Assembly (NCBI RefSeq): GCF_001969265.1 | Contig: NZ_CP019304.1 | Coordinates: forward strand, 4,340,001-4,404,000 | Origin: Arthrobacter sp. QXT-31 | Lineage (GTDB): Bacteria; Actinomycetota; Actinomycetes; Actinomycetales; Micrococcaceae | DNA length: 64,000 nt | Reading direction: 5' to 3' | Shown here: piece by piece, positions 26,482-35,498 of the stretch | Position numbering within the stretch: the first letter of the stretch is position 1 | How the letters are laid out: each line of letters opens with the position of its first letter | The notes under the pieces: generated by a model | The model's input: the letters and a program-made list of their open reading frames with translations, nothing else | Databases searched by the model: none | Told to the model about the DNA's origin: nothing | Translations under genes and position numbers: made by a program

Positions 26482-28071
26482 GTGGCGAGCTTTGTAGACC
26501 GGGTAGTACTGCACGTATCCGGCGGTACCGGCGGCCACGGCTGTGTCTCCGTGAAGCGTGAGAAGTTCAAGCCGCTGGGCGGGCCCGACGGCGGTAACGG
26601 CGGCAACGGCGGCGACGTCATCCTGCGCGTCGACTCGCAGACCACCACGCTGCTCGACTACCACCACGCGCCGCACCGGCACGCCACGAACGGCGGCCCG
26701 GGCATGGGTGACTGGCGCGGAGGTAAAAACGGCGAGACCCTGGTGCTGCCTGTTCCCGACGGAACCGTGGTCAAGACCAAGGACGGCAAGGTCCTGGCTG
26801 ACCTCGTGGGCGAGGGGACAGAATTCGTCGCTGCGTCAGGGGGCCAGGGCGGGCTCGGCAACGCTGCGCTGTCTTCCCAGAAGCGGCGGGCGCCCGGCTT
26901 TGCACTGCTCGGCATCGAGGGTGACGCCAGCGACATCGTCCTGGAACTGAAGTCGATCGCCGATATCGCCCTGGTGGGGTTCCCCTCCGCCGGCAAGTCC
27001 AGCCTGATCGCGGCCATGTCCGCCGCCCGGCCCAAGATCGCCGATTACCCCTTCACCACCCTCATTCCCAACCTCGGCGTGGTCCAGGCCGGAGACGTCC
27101 GCTTTACCATCGCCGACGTTCCTGGCCTCATCGAGGGCGCCAGCGAAGGCAAGGGCCTGGGCCACAACTTCCTCCGCCACGTCGAGCGGTGCGCGGCTTT
27201 GGTGCACGTCCTGGACTGCGGTACGCTCGAATCTGACCGAGATCCGCTCTCCGACCTCGCAATTATCGAAACCGAGCTCGAAAAGTATGCGGTGGACATG
27301 AGCTACGCCGGCTCGAACGGCGAAGTTGTCCCGCTCAACCACCGCCCCCGGCTGGTGGCCCTTAACAAGGTCGACCTCCCGGACGGCAAGGACATGGCCG
27401 AGTTCGTCCGGCCTGAGCTGGAGTCGCGCGGCTACCGCGTGTTTGAAGTTTCAGCCACGAGCCACGAGGGCCTGCGCCAGCTGGGCTTCGCCATGGCGGA
27501 GATTGTCAAGGCCGCGCGCGACAACGTGGCAGCCGCTCCGCCGAAGGTCCATGCACCGGTACTGCGGCCACGCGCCGTCAACGAGACCGGTTTCCGGATC
27601 CGCCGCGAGGAGAAAAACCTGGAGCCGCTGTTCCGCGTCCTGGGCGAAAAGCCCGTTCGCTGGGTCAAGCAGACGGACTTTACCAACGAGGAAGCCATTG
27701 GCTACCTTGCCGACCGCCTGGCCAAGCTCGGCGTGGAAACCGAGCTGTTCAAGCAGGGCGCCAAGCCCGGCGACACCGTGGTGATCGGCGAGGACGACGG
27801 CGTTGTCTTCGACTGGGAGCCCACCATGATGGCAGGCGCAGAACTGCTCGCCTCGCCCCGCGGCACGGACGTCCGGTTCGCAGACATCGGCGACCGCCCC
27901 ACCCGCAGCCAGAAGCGCGAAGAGCAGATCGAACGGCGCGAGGCGAAGGCGGCGGCACGCGCCGAGCTGGAAGCCGAACGCAAAGCCGGCATCTGGACTG
28001 AGTCCGTCAGCGCGCGCCGGGCTGCCCAGCCCCTCAAGGAGAGCGGGCTGAACACCGAACATGAGGAGTGA
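26482..28071 (+). CDS. obg: GTPase ObgE/CgtA
   Basis: Large-subunit assembly GTPase of 529 residues. The glycine-rich Obg domain spans about 2-160, G1 is GFPSAGKSS at 167-175, G3 is DVPGLIEG, G4 NKVDLP, and the C-terminal OCT domain (about 365-435) precedes a charged tail typical of actinobacteria. GTG start with AGGAG upstream. The end overlaps the first possible proB start. Confidence 0.95.
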   Translation: MASFVDRVVLHVSGGTGGHGCVSVKREKFKPLGGPDGGNGGNGGDVILRVDSQTTTLLDYHHAPHRHATNGGPGMGDWRGGKNGETLVLPVPDGTVVKTKDGKVLADLVGEGTEFVAASGGQGGLGNAALSSQKRRAPGFALLGIEGDASDIVLELKSIADIALVGFPSAGKSSLIAAMSAARPKIADYPFTTLIPNLGVVQAGDVRFTIADVPGLIEGASEGKGLGHNFLRHVERCAALVHVLDCGTLESDRDPLSDLAIIETELEKYAVDMSYAGSNGEVVPLNHRPRLVALNKVDLPDGKDMAEFVRPELESRGYRVFEVSATSHEGLRQLGFAMAEIVKAARDNVAAAPPKVHAPVLRPRAVNETGFRIRREEKNLEPLFRVLGEKPVRWVKQTDFTNEEAIGYLADRLAKLGVETELFKQGAKPGDTVVIGEDDGVVFDWEPTMMAGAELLASPRGTDVRFADIGDRPTRSQKREEQIERREAKAAARAELEAERKAGIWTESVSARRAAQPLKESGLNTEHEE

Positions 28072-29233
28072 ACCCGCACACGTGACCGATACTTCCGCAA
28101 TTGTCATCGAGGAACCCAGGACCGACGACCGCAGCATGCTCGCCAGGGCACGCCGCATTGTGGTCAAAGTAGGATCGTCGTCCCTTACCAGCATCAAGGG
28201 CGGAATATCGGAGGAGGCGCTCACCGAGCTTTCGGACGTGCTGGCCGCCAAGTGCAACGCGGGAACTGAGATCATCCTTGTCTCCTCAGGCGCCATCTCC
28301 GCCGGACTGGCGCCGCTGGGCCTGGCCAAGCGCCCCCGCGACCTCGCCACGCAGCAGGCAGCGGCCAGCGTGGGGCAGGGCCTGCTGATGGCCCGCTATA
28401 CACACGCCTTCGCCGCTCACGGCGTCACCGTGAGCCAGGTACTCCTCACCGCCGACGACCTCATGCGCCGCAGCCACCATCAGAACGCCTTCCGTGCGCT
28501 CAACCGGTTGCTGAATCTCGGCGTAGTACCCGTCGTGAACGAGAACGACACCGTCGCCACGCACAAGATCCGTTTTGGTGATAACGACCGCCTGTCAGCC
28601 CTCGTGGCGCACCTCGTGCGCGCCGACGCCCTGGTGCTGCTGTCCGACGTCGACTCCCTGTATGACGGCCCGCCCGCCCAGGGTGCCAAGCGGATTCCCC
28701 AGGTGGATGGTCCCGAGGACCTCGACGGCGTCTCCATCGGCAAGACCGGCAAAGCCGGCGTGGGCACCGGCGGCATGCAGACCAAGGTGGAGGCGGCCCT
28801 CATGGCCGCCGATTCGGGCATCCCGGCGCTGGTCACGTCCACCTCGAACGCCGCTGCGGCGCTGGCCGGCGATGACGTTGGGACCTGGTTCACCGTCAAC
28901 GGCGCACGCAAGTCCGTCCGGATGATGTGGCTGGCGCACCTGGCGCACGTGCAGGGCCGGCTGTTCCTGGACGCCGGTGCTGTCCGGGCCGTGCGGGACA
29001 ACCACACCTCGCTGCTGCCGGCCGGCATCACCTCCGTCGAAGGCAACTTCGAGAGCGGCGACGCCGTTGAGATGGTTTCGCCCGACGGCACCGTCATCGC
29101 CCGCGGACTGGTGAACTACTCTGCGGCAGAACTGCCGCAGATGCTCGGACGGTCCACCGTGGAGCTGGGGGAGGCCCTGGGCCGCGGGTTCGACCGCGAA
29201 GTTGTTCACGTTGATGACCTGGTTCTGGTCTAG
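28061..29233 (+). CDS. proB: Glutamate 5-kinase
   Basis: First enzyme of proline synthesis, phosphorylating glutamate. Amino acid kinase domain begins [13 protein letters not shown], with SSGAISAG and [14 protein letters not shown]; a PUA domain occupies the last ~100 residues ([22 protein letters not shown]). Start choice: the ATG at 28061 overlaps obg by 11 nt, whereas a GTG at 28082 lies 13 nt after AGGAG; residues before the kinase domain are not conserved, so either is possible. proA follows. Confidence 0.93.
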   Translation: MRSEPAHVTDTSAIVIEEPRTDDRSMLARARRIVVKVGSSSLTSIKGGISEEALTELSDVLAAKCNAGTEIILVSSGAISAGLAPLGLAKRPRDLATQQAAASVGQGLLMARYTHAFAAHGVTVSQVLLTADDLMRRSHHQNAFRALNRLLNLGVVPVVNENDTVATHKIRFGDNDRLSALVAHLVRADALVLLSDVDSLYDGPPAQGAKRIPQVDGPEDLDGVSIGKTGKAGVGTGGMQTKVEAALMAADSGIPALVTSTSNAAAALAGDDVGTWFTVNGARKSVRMMWLAHLAHVQGRLFLDAGAVRAVRDNHTSLLPAGITSVEGNFESGDAVEMVSPDGTVIARGLVNYSAAELPQMLGRSTVELGEALGRGFDREVVHVDDLVLV

Positions 29234-29247
29234 GCCCCGGTCTCGCC

Positions 29248-29253
29248 TAGACT
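29248..29253 (+). promoter_or_regulatory. -10 element TAGACT of a probable leaderless proA transcript
   Basis: TAGACT is exactly 6 nt upstream of the second of two adjacent ATG codons (29260), with no ribosome-binding site between. Confidence 0.45.
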
Positions 29254-29259
29254 TGGATG

Positions 29260-30609
29260 ATGACTGAGGCACTGATGAACCAAGCAGCTGAGACTTCCAA
29301 CGACGCTACGAAGGTCCCCACCCTGCCGGCAGACAGCCAGCCCACACCGGCAGAGGTCGAGTCTGCCGTCTACGCGATCGCCGACCGCTCCCGCCAGGCC
29401 GCCCGCAGCATGGGCCGCGCCAACCGGGCCTGGAAGGACAAGGCCCTGCGCGCCATCGGCAGCGCCCTGATCGCGAACAAGCAGCAGATCCTGGCCGCGA
29501 ACGCCAAGGACGTGGAGGCCGGCCGTGCCAACGGCACGTCCACAGCCCTCCTGGACCGGCTGACCCTCAACGAAACCCGCATTGCCGCCCTCGCCGCAGC
29601 CCTCGAGAACCTGGCCGGGCTGCCTGACCCTGTGGGCAATGTGGTGCGCGGCCAGACCCTGCCCAACGGCCTGCGCCTGCGCCAGGTCAACGTCCCCATG
29701 GGCGTGGTGGCAGCCATCTACGAGGCGCGTCCGAACGTGACCGTGGACATCGCCGGGCTGGCCCTCAAGAGCGGCAACGCTGTGATCCTGCGCGGCGGTT
29801 CGGCGGCCGCCTTCACCAACGAGGCGCTCATCCGCGTGCTGCGCGATGCCCTGGAGTCCGTAGGCCTGCCTGCGGATGCCGTACAGACCGTGGACCAGTT
29901 CGGCCGCGAGGGCGCCAACGTGCTCATGCGTGCCCGCGGACGCGTCGACGTGCTGATTCCGCGCGGCGGCCGTGAACTGATCCAGACCGTCGTCAACAAC
30001 TCCTCCGTGCCGGTCATCGAGACCGGCGAGGGGAACGTGCACATCTTCATCGACGAGTCCGCCAGCGAAGACATGGCAGTGGAGATCCTGCTCAATGCCA
30101 AGACGCAGCGCCCCAGTGTCTGCAACACGGTGGAGACGCTTCTGGTGCACTCCGGCTCCACGGTTTTGCCCGCAGTCGCGTCAGCGCTGAGCAAGGCGGG
30201 CGTCCGGCTGCACGCCGATGACCGCGTCCGCGCAGCGCTGCCCGCGTCGGTGGAGTCCCTGCCGGCCACGGACGACGACTGGGCCACGGAGTACATGGAC
30301 ATGGACCTGGCCGTTGCCATGGTGGACAGCCTGGACGACGCCGTGAAGCACATCCGCACCTGGTCGACGGGACACACTGAAGCCATCCTGACCAATGACC
30401 TGCGAAACGCCGAGCGCTTCATCGCGGAAATCGATTCCGCTGCCGTCATCGTGAACGCGTCCACGCGGTTTACCGACGGCGGCGAGCTGGGTCTGGGAGC
30501 CGAGGTCGGCATCTCCACGCAGAAGCTTCACGCCCGCGGCCCGATGGGCCTGACCGAGCTGACAACCACGAAGTGGATTGTCCAGGGCGAGGGCCAAGTC
30601 CGCTCCTGA
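29260..30609 (+). CDS. proA: Gamma-glutamyl phosphate reductase
   Basis: Second step of proline synthesis, NADPH-dependent reduction to glutamate semialdehyde. Aldehyde dehydrogenase fold with catalytic Cys in RPSVCNTVETL, the cofactor region RGGSAAAFTNEALI, and a C-terminal GEVGIST-like segment (GAEVGISTQKLHARGPMGL). 449 residues from 29260; the ATG at 29257 is one codon earlier. It is 26 nt after proB yet probably also has its own leaderless promoter. Confidence 0.93.
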   Translation: MTEALMNQAAETSNDATKVPTLPADSQPTPAEVESAVYAIADRSRQAARSMGRANRAWKDKALRAIGSALIANKQQILAANAKDVEAGRANGTSTALLDRLTLNETRIAALAAALENLAGLPDPVGNVVRGQTLPNGLRLRQVNVPMGVVAAIYEARPNVTVDIAGLALKSGNAVILRGGSAAAFTNEALIRVLRDALESVGLPADAVQTVDQFGREGANVLMRARGRVDVLIPRGGRELIQTVVNNSSVPVIETGEGNVHIFIDESASEDMAVEILLNAKTQRPSVCNTVETLLVHSGSTVLPAVASALSKAGVRLHADDRVRAALPASVESLPATDDDWATEYMDMDLAVAMVDSLDDAVKHIRTWSTGHTEAILTNDLRNAERFIAEIDSAAVIVNASTRFTDGGELGLGAEVGISTQKLHARGPMGLTELTTTKWIVQGEGQVRS

Positions 30610-30689
30610 CATAGCGGTAACATAGTAAAGAAGTCCGGACGGGCGGGGAATTTCCGCCGTCGTCATCCTTTTTATTCCTAGGGGAGAAA

Positions 30690-30914
30690 ATGCTGCTCCA
30701 GCAGATTGCCGCGTCAGTTGCCGAACACGAGGAAAAGGCGCCCCTGTGGGCTGAGCCGTGGGTTTTCGGCGTCTCGATGTTTGCCATCTTCCTGGTGCTG
30801 ATGTTCGTCACTCTCTCCTACACCAACCTGGGCAACCGCCACAGCGCGGTTGATGAGCACGCAGACCCGCACCGCCAGCACCCGAACAAGCACGACCACG
30901 GCCAGGGCCACTAA
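30690..30914 (+). CDS. Small conserved membrane protein
   Basis: 74 residues with a single hydrophobic helix at about 24-45 ([21 protein letters not shown]) and a hydrophilic His/Asp-rich tail ([18 protein letters not shown]). A strong AGGGGAG site precedes the ATG. Similar short proteins occur next to nadD in Arthrobacter relatives. The His-rich tail might bind metal, but no function is established. Confidence 0.7.
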   Translation: MLLQQIAASVAEHEEKAPLWAEPWVFGVSMFAIFLVLMFVTLSYTNLGNRHSAVDEHADPHRQHPNKHDHGQGH

Positions 30915-31584
30915 GATTCCCGCCGCACTGCACCATAAGGACACGCAGCGCCGGCTGCGGCTGGGCGTGATGGGCGGGACGTTCGATCCCATCCATCACG
31001 GCCACCTTGTGGCGGCGAGCGAGGTGGCCGCCAAGTTCGGTCTCGACGAGGTCGTTTTCGTGCCCACCGGCCAACCGTGGCAAAAGTCCAGCAAGAAGGT
31101 CAGCGAGCCTGAGCACCGTTATTTGATGACGGTGATTGCAACGGCATCGAACCCGCGCTTTACGGTCAGCCGTGTTGATGTGGACCGTCCCGGACCCACA
31201 TACACCATCGACACCCTCCGCGACCTGCGGACCCAGCGCCCTGATGCCGACCTGTTCTTCATCACCGGTGCTGACGCCCTTGCACAGATTCTGTCGTGGA
31301 AGGACATCGACGAGCTGTGGTCGCTGGCACACTTCGTGGGAGTTACCCGGCCGGGCCATGAACTCGACGGCATGGGCCGGAAGGACGTCAGCCTGCTTGA
31401 GGTCCCCGCCATGGCAATCTCGTCCACAGACTGCCGCGCCCGCGTGGCTGCGCACAACCCTGTCTGGTACCTGGTGCCGGACGGAGTAGTGCAGTACATC
31501 GCGAAATACGGGCTCTATGCAGCACCTGCCGGGAACAGCAGCTCCGAAACTACCGAGACAAACGATCCAGCCAGCACTGAATGA
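30853..31584 (+). CDS. nadD: Nicotinate-nucleotide adenylyltransferase
   Basis: NAD synthesis: adenylates nicotinate mononucleotide. [11 protein letters not shown] is the nucleotidyltransferase signature, and [10 protein letters not shown] is the second conserved motif. The family core starts at RLRLGVMGG, about residue 35. No start codon lies between the end of the preceding gene and that core except GTG/ATG at 30967/30970, which would cut the first strand. I therefore use the ATG at 30853, accepting a 62-nt overlap and a Thr/Arg-rich N-terminus. Confidence 0.88.
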   Translation: MSTQTRTASTRTSTTTARATKIPAALHHKDTQRRLRLGVMGGTFDPIHHGHLVAASEVAAKFGLDEVVFVPTGQPWQKSSKKVSEPEHRYLMTVIATASNPRFTVSRVDVDRPGPTYTIDTLRDLRTQRPDADLFFITGADALAQILSWKDIDELWSLAHFVGVTRPGHELDGMGRKDVSLLEVPAMAISSTDCRARVAAHNPVWYLVPDGVVQYIAKYGLYAAPAGNSSSETTETNDPASTE

Positions 31585-31591
31585 GTTTGAG

Positions 31592-32953
31592 ATGAGTCAG
31601 GAACAGCCACTGATCCGCAGCCGCCGAGAACTGCGCAAGGCCCGGGATGAAGCCCTGGCCAAGAACCGGAACGCCGCCCCTCCGGGTCCCGGCGGGACAG
31701 CCCCTGCCTCAAGCCAACCAGCTTCAAAAGCTCCCGCCTCGAACCCGCCCGCTCCGAAGCGTCCCGGCACCGCGGGGCCGGGCACGTCGGCTCCCGCCGC
31801 TCCGGAAAAGGCCGGTCCATCGCGTGCCGCCGGCAACGGTAAGCAGGAGGATCCGGCTGGACGCGTGCGCCGGGTAGCCCCGGGCCCCGTGGACTCGCCG
31901 CCGGCCGGCCCAGCGGGTGAACGCTCGTCCCAGATCCGTGCCCGGGACAGGGCTGCCCTGCGGACCATCAAGGAACTGGCGGAAAAGGAAGAGCAGCTTT
32001 CCGGCGGCGGCCCGCCGACCCGCCGCCAGCTGCGGCTGATGCAGCTCAAAGAGCAGGCGATTACGTCGGCAATGCCCGTGGTGCCGCCGGCCGACGCCGG
32101 TGCCTCGCCCGGGAAGCCATCCGTTGCTGCATCCGACTCCTCCACCGGCACGGGCGGCAAAGCCGCTCCAGCCACAGGATCCAAGCCGGTAGGCCAGCCC
32201 TCCAGCGGTCCGGCTGCGCGGCCCGCGACCGCCGCGGGGGACGGACTGCCGGAGGGCATGACGGTGGAGCAGGCCCTTGAGGCACGCGCCCTGCTCGCGG
32301 AACAGGCCAAGAACCAGATCGCCAAGATGGAACACATCACGGCGACCGACCCTGAAGCCGTGGATCCGGAAATCCTGGCCCAGCAGATTGCCCTTGCCGA
32401 GCGGGCAGCGGTGCTCAACAAGCGGGCCATGGCCAAGCAGAAGCTTGCCGAAAAGACCACGCCCCAGCAGGGCGGCCAAAACGGTCCGTCCACCGCCAGC
32501 AACCTCGCCATGGTGACCCCGCTGGAATTCGAACACGTGCCAGGGGTGGACCGTCCTGTCATGAAGCGGCCGGCAACTTCGCACGTTCCCGTGGTGACCA
32601 ACCCCGGACCTCGGGTCCCGGCACGGGGCAACCGGTCAGCAAAGACTGCCCGCTCAGCTGGTCCATCCACCGGCCGTTCACGGGTCATAGCCCGCGCGGA
32701 GGAGGCGGCCCGTTCGGCGGCCGCACCGCCGGTGCGTTCGGATGTAGTCTGGACCGACGAATCCACCGAAGACGTTGCTGGGTTGCCTCCGGTGTCAGCG
32801 AAATCTGCCTACGGGCTGGAGCCCCTGGACGCTGCCACCGCCGGACTCGCCCGCGCCAACAGGTTGCGGATGATCCAGTTGGGCGTCGTCGCGCTGGGCG
32901 CCATCGCCCTCGTTGCCGGCGTCATCATGATCATCAGCGGCCTCTCAGGCTGA
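31592..32953 (+). CDS. Pro/Ala/Ser-rich protein with one C-terminal transmembrane helix
   Basis: 453 residues. The first two thirds are disordered and rich in Ala, Pro and Ser, with two charged segments predicted as helices (about 108-165 and 225-300, the latter with KNQIAKMEHITATDPEAVD). A single hydrophobic helix near residues 430-450 is followed by a short tail, so the bulk is probably cytosolic and tail-anchored. It starts 7 nt after nadD and precedes rsfS, in the nadD-rsfS region. I do not recognise the family; it appears typical of Micrococcaceae. Confidence 0.7.
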   Translation: MSQEQPLIRSRRELRKARDEALAKNRNAAPPGPGGTAPASSQPASKAPASNPPAPKRPGTAGPGTSAPAAPEKAGPSRAAGNGKQEDPAGRVRRVAPGPVDSPPAGPAGERSSQIRARDRAALRTIKELAEKEEQLSGGGPPTRRQLRLMQLKEQAITSAMPVVPPADAGASPGKPSVAASDSSTGTGGKAAPATGSKPVGQPSSGPAARPATAAGDGLPEGMTVEQALEARALLAEQAKNQIAKMEHITATDPEAVDPEILAQQIALAERAAVLNKRAMAKQKLAEKTTPQQGGQNGPSTASNLAMVTPLEFEHVPGVDRPVMKRPATSHVPVVTNPGPRVPARGNRSAKTARSAGPSTGRSRVIARAEEAARSAAAPPVRSDVVWTDESTEDVAGLPPVSAKSAYGLEPLDAATAGLARANRLRMIQLGVVALGAIALVAGVIMIISGLSG

Positions 32954-32999
32954 TACAGCCAGCATCACCACCCACGCTTTCATCACCACAAGGAGTCCC

Positions 33000-33401
33000 G
33001 TGACCGCATCCGAATCGTCCGTCACCGTAGCCCGGCATGCAGCCAGGGCGGCGGCGGACAAGATCGCCCAAAACATCGTCGCCCTCGACGTCAGCGAACG
33101 CCTGGCATTGGCGGACGTTTTCCTGATTGCCTCAGCGCCCAGCGAACGGCAAGTCAACGCCATCGTCGACGGCATTGAAGAGGAGCTCCTCAAGCAGGAC
33201 CTCCGCCCGGTCCGCCGGGAGGGCCGTTCGGCTGGCCGGTGGGTCCTGCTGGACTACGCGGACGTCGTCATCCATGTGCAGCACGAGGAAGACCGCGTCT
33301 TCTATGCCCTGGAGCGCCTCTGGAAGGATTGCCCCGTCGTGGACCTGCAACTAGGGGATGACGCCTCGGCTACCGCCGCTGCCGCCGCCGAACAGGAGTA
33401 A
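33000..33401 (+). CDS. rsfS: Ribosomal silencing factor RsfS
   Basis: 133 residues of the Iojap/RsfS family: LDVSERLALADVFLIASAPSERQVNAIVDGIEEEL, then GRSAGRWVLLDYADVVIHVQHEEDRVFYALERLW. Binds L14 and blocks subunit joining during starvation. GTG start with AGGAG upstream. nadD-(gene)-rsfS order is widespread in actinobacteria. Confidence 0.95.
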   Translation: MTASESSVTVARHAARAAADKIAQNIVALDVSERLALADVFLIASAPSERQVNAIVDGIEEELLKQDLRPVRREGRSAGRWVLLDYADVVIHVQHEEDRVFYALERLWKDCPVVDLQLGDDASATAAAAAEQE

Positions 33402-33424
33402 CCGCCGGGCCGAATATGCCCGAT

Positions 33425-33454
33425 TTGGAATTTTCGGAAACGCTGTTCTAAGAT
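33425..33454 (+). promoter_or_regulatory. Promoter of first tRNA-Ala
   Basis: TTGGAA, 18-nt spacer, TAAGAT. Seven nt after the -10 comes TTGCTTCGG, which recurs at the same distance from the -10 of the second tRNA-Ala gene. Confidence 0.5.
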
Positions 33455-33533
33455 ATTTGAGTTGCTTCGGAGAGATCCGGACAGAAGAACGGATGGCATG
33501 GCTTCGGCCAAACGTCTGAAGCAGCAAGAATAC

Positions 33534-33606
33534 GGGGCTGTGGCGCAGCTGGTAGCGCACCTGCATGGCATGCAGGGGGTCAGGGGTTCGAGTCCCCTCA
33601 GCTCCA
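33534..33606 (+). tRNA. tRNA-Ala (anticodon GGC), copy 1
   Basis: Acceptor GGGGCTG/CAGCTCC, anticodon stem CCTGC/GCAGG around ATGGCAT (anticodon GGC), T loop TTCGAGT, discriminator A. CCA is not encoded. The mature sequence is identical to copy 2. Confidence 0.96.
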
Positions 33607-33613
33607 CCGGATG

Positions 33614-33647
33614 ATCCGCCGGAATCGAAAGATTCCGGCGGATTTTT
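33614..33647 (+). terminator. Terminator of tRNA-Ala copy 1
   Basis: Perfect 13-bp stem ATCCGCCGGAATC with a GAAA loop, followed by TTTT. Confidence 0.9.
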
Positions 33648-33750
33648 GCTTAACAATCATTTCTTGCTTAACCATCAGGGGGTTGTTTGGGGGGCTTTTG
33701 GCTGCCAAATCGGCCCTAAGGCAGGCGTGACCGAAGCCACACTTCCTCAA

Positions 33751-33780
33751 TTAGCATCTTGGCGGAATCTGGACTACGCT
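33751..33780 (+). promoter_or_regulatory. Promoter of second tRNA-Ala
   Basis: TTAGCA, 18-nt spacer, TACGCT, then 7 nt and TTGCTTCGG, the same layout as the first tRNA-Ala promoter. Confidence 0.45.
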
Positions 33781-33827
33781 GGTCGGGTTGCTTCGGGAAA
33801 ACACAAAGATTCCGGAGGAAACAACTT

Positions 33828-33900
33828 GGGGCTGTGGCGCAGCTGGTAGCGCACCTGCATGGCATGCAGGGGGTCAGGGGTTCGAGTCCCCTCAGCTCCA
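33828..33900 (+). tRNA. tRNA-Ala (anticodon GGC), copy 2
   Basis: The same 73-nt sequence as copy 1, 294 bp downstream. It has its own promoter and terminator, so the duplication is of separate transcription units. No integrase or attachment-site remnant is seen between them. Confidence 0.96.
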
Positions 33901-33907
33901 CCGAGTA

Positions 33908-33946
33908 GCCGTCCGATCCTGTAACAACAGGATCGGGCGGCCTTTT
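33908..33946 (+). terminator. Terminator of tRNA-Ala copy 2
   Basis: 14-bp stem (one G-T pair) 33908-33921 / 33928-33941, loop TAACAA, then C and TTTT. Confidence 0.88.
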
Positions 33947-33976
33947 CCGTTAAGGCCGCGGCTCACCAGCGCCCAA

Positions 33977-33996
33977 ATCTTTGACAAATCTTGGAT
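33977..33996 (+). promoter_or_regulatory. Direct-repeat operator upstream of EPGDD gene 1
   Basis: ATCTTTGACAAATCTTGGAT contains the half-sites ATCTTTGAC and ATCTTGGAT 11 bp apart. The same element, 18 of 20 bases, lies before the paralogous gene at exactly the same 64-nt distance from the start codon. An 11-bp direct repeat is the usual layout for OmpR/PhoB-type response regulators. Confidence 0.5.
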
Positions 33997-34028
33997 GTCC
34001 GCTGGGCCCTTCTTTCCCGCGTTGCCTC

Positions 34029-34034
34029 TAAAGT
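34029..34034 (+). promoter_or_regulatory. -10 element TAAAGT, probable leaderless start of EPGDD gene 1
   Basis: Six nt (GGAGCC) separate TAAAGT from the ATG at 34041. GGAG could serve as a ribosome site only if transcription began further upstream. Confidence 0.4.
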
Positions 34035-34040
34035 GGAGCC

Positions 34041-34571
34041 ATGAAAACGGGAGCGGCCCTGGTCCTGTCCGTTGCCGGGATACTCGCGGCGGGTTCTGCG
34101 GCGCTTGCCGTCAACACCCAGGTGCTCAACGTCTCGCCCACCGGCACCGGGAATGCCAACACCGTTCTCCTGCCAAATGGCGCCGTGCCGCCGGTGCCCG
34201 CCGCACCAGCAGGACCGAAGGCCACGGCCCAGGCAACAGACACGGCGGCCGGTGCGCAGAAAGCGCCCACCCCTTCGAAATCCACCTCCGCGAAGCCGGC
34301 CCCCGCGAAATCCGGGGCAGCGTCCTCAAACGCGGCGAAACCGAACCCGGCGAAGTCCGCCCCCGGCGCTGTGCCCGGGACTGCCGGCGGATCCGCGGCC
34401 GCACCGCCGTCCTCCGGCCCGGATGGCGGGACGGGTGGGGGAGCCGTGGTGGTACAGCCCGCCCCCGTCCAGGGCAGTGTGTTCCCTGTTGAGCCAGGGG
34501 ATGACAAGGGCGGCCTGCGGAAGGCGCCCGAGCCCGGCGATGACAGCGGCGGCCACGGCGCCGACGACTGA
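34041..34571 (+). CDS. Secreted repeat protein with two EPGDDxGG motifs (paralogue 1)
   Basis: 176 residues. A signal peptide (MKTGAALVLSVAGILAAGS...) has a likely cut after SAALA near residue 23. A disordered Ala/Pro/Lys/Thr-rich middle (to about 145) leads to a short acidic end with EPGDDKGGLRKAP and EPGDDSGGHGADD. No enzyme motif is present. The paired Asp residues and glycines resemble calcium- or polymer-binding loops, but this is a guess. The signal peptide, the last 13 residues and the upstream operator match those of the paralogue at 34745. I do not recognise a named family. Confidence 0.75.
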   Translation: MKTGAALVLSVAGILAAGSAALAVNTQVLNVSPTGTGNANTVLLPNGAVPPVPAAPAGPKATAQATDTAAGAQKAPTPSKSTSAKPAPAKSGAASSNAAKPNPAKSAPGAVPGTAGGSAAAPPSSGPDGGTGGGAVVVQPAPVQGSVFPVEPGDDKGGLRKAPEPGDDSGGHGADD

Positions 34572-34680
34572 TCCCCGGCGTCTGAACTGCTCCCCGTCTG
34601 CACTGCTCCCGTGCCGCCTGCTGCCAGCCGGCCTGCCCTGTCCGTTTCGTGCGTGCAGTCGTCGAAATGCCGTGAGGGCA

Positions 34681-34700
34681 ATCTTGGACAAGTCTTGGAT
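34681..34700 (+). promoter_or_regulatory. Direct-repeat operator upstream of EPGDD gene 2
   Basis: ATCTTGGACAAGTCTTGGAT: two half-sites (ATCTTGGAC, GTCTTGGAT) 11 bp apart, starting 64 nt before the ATG, in register with the element of EPGDD gene 1. No good -35 follows, consistent with activator dependence. Confidence 0.5.
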
Positions 34701-34732
34701 TACCCCTTCACCTATCCTCGACGGCGAATTCC

Positions 34733-34738
34733 TACTGT
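34733..34738 (+). promoter_or_regulatory. -10 element TACTGT, probable leaderless start of EPGDD gene 2
   Basis: TACTGT, then GGAGCC, then ATG, the same arrangement as in EPGDD gene 1. Confidence 0.4.
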
Positions 34739-34744
34739 GGAGCC

Positions 34745-35368
34745 ATGAAAACAAGAGCAGCCCTCGCACTATCCGTCACCGGCATCCTCCTCTCCGGCGG
34801 TGCCGCCTTCGCCACCACCCAGGTGCTGACCACCCCGGACGCGGGTACCAGCGATGACGCCCCGAGTGTTCTGGTAGCGGACGACTCCGCCACCAGATCG
34901 CCGGCTCCGGCCGTCAGCACCCCCAAGGCCGCCGCCAAGGCCGTCGCAAAAGCCAGCGTGAAGACGCGGGATGACACGAAAGCGGACGACAAGAAAGCGG
35001 CAGTGGCCAAGAAAGCGGCCAAGAAAGCGTCAAGGCCAGCCGAACCGGGCGACGATAAAGGCGGCCTGCGGACCGGTGCAGAACCGGGCGACGACCACGG
35101 CGGATCTGTCGCAGTGCCTGCCGAGAACTTCGTCGGCAGCGGCTCCCTCACCGTGGAACCGGGTGACGACAAAGGCGGTCTCCGGACCACCCCTGAGCCC
35201 GGAGACGACAAGGGCGGACTGCGCTCCGACCAGGCACCGCGGGTGGCCGAACCCGGCGATGACCACGGCGGGCTGAGGACAACGCCTGAGGCCGGTGACG
35301 ACAAGGGCGGGGACCGTACGGAGATTGAGCCCGGCGATGACAGCGGCGGCCACGGCAGCGACGACTGA
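34745..35368 (+). CDS. Secreted repeat protein with seven EPGDDxGG-type motifs (paralogue 2)
   Basis: 207 residues. Signal peptide with a likely cut after GAAFA near residue 23, a Lys/Ala/Asp-rich segment (about 58-97), then seven acidic motifs of the form (E/A)(P/A)GDD(K/H/S)GG, most followed by LR-T/S: EPGDDKGGLRTG, EPGDDHGGSVAV, EPGDDKGGLRTTP, EPGDDKGGLRSD, EPGDDHGGLRTTP, EAGDDKGGDRTEI, EPGDDSGGHGSDD. Copy number differs from paralogue 1 (seven versus two), so the array expands or contracts. The basic middle and acidic end suggest a surface or matrix role; the function is unknown. Confidence 0.75.
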   Translation: MKTRAALALSVTGILLSGGAAFATTQVLTTPDAGTSDDAPSVLVADDSATRSPAPAVSTPKAAAKAVAKASVKTRDDTKADDKKAAVAKKAAKKASRPAEPGDDKGGLRTGAEPGDDHGGSVAVPAENFVGSGSLTVEPGDDKGGLRTTPEPGDDKGGLRSDQAPRVAEPGDDHGGLRTTPEAGDDKGGDRTEIEPGDDSGGHGSDD

Positions 35369-35410
35369 GCAGTTCGCCGCGGCAGACACATAAACAAACC
35401 AGCAGCGGAA

Positions 35411-35445
35411 AGGGTCCTCCTGCACTTTGGTGCCAGGGGGACCCT
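35411..35445 (+). terminator. Terminator after EPGDD gene 2
   Basis: AGGGTCC/GGACCCT outer stem with an inner CCTGCAC-TTTG-GTGCCAGG hairpin (one bulge), followed by GTCTGTGT. Confidence 0.65.
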
Positions 35446-35486
35446 GTCTGTGTCCGGTTCCGTGCGGGCGGGGCGGGATGGCCGCC

Positions 35487-35492
35487 TAGGAT
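35487..35492 (+). promoter_or_regulatory. -10 element TAGGAT of a probable leaderless transcript
   Basis: TAGGAT lies 6 nt before the GTG at 35499, and no ribosome-binding site is present. Confidence 0.45.
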
Positions 35493-35498
35493 GAAGAC

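Noticed and set aside
33534-33900. Integrated element between two tRNA-Ala genes
   Set aside because: Only 221 bp separate them, with a promoter and a terminator and no integrase; a simple gene duplication explains it.
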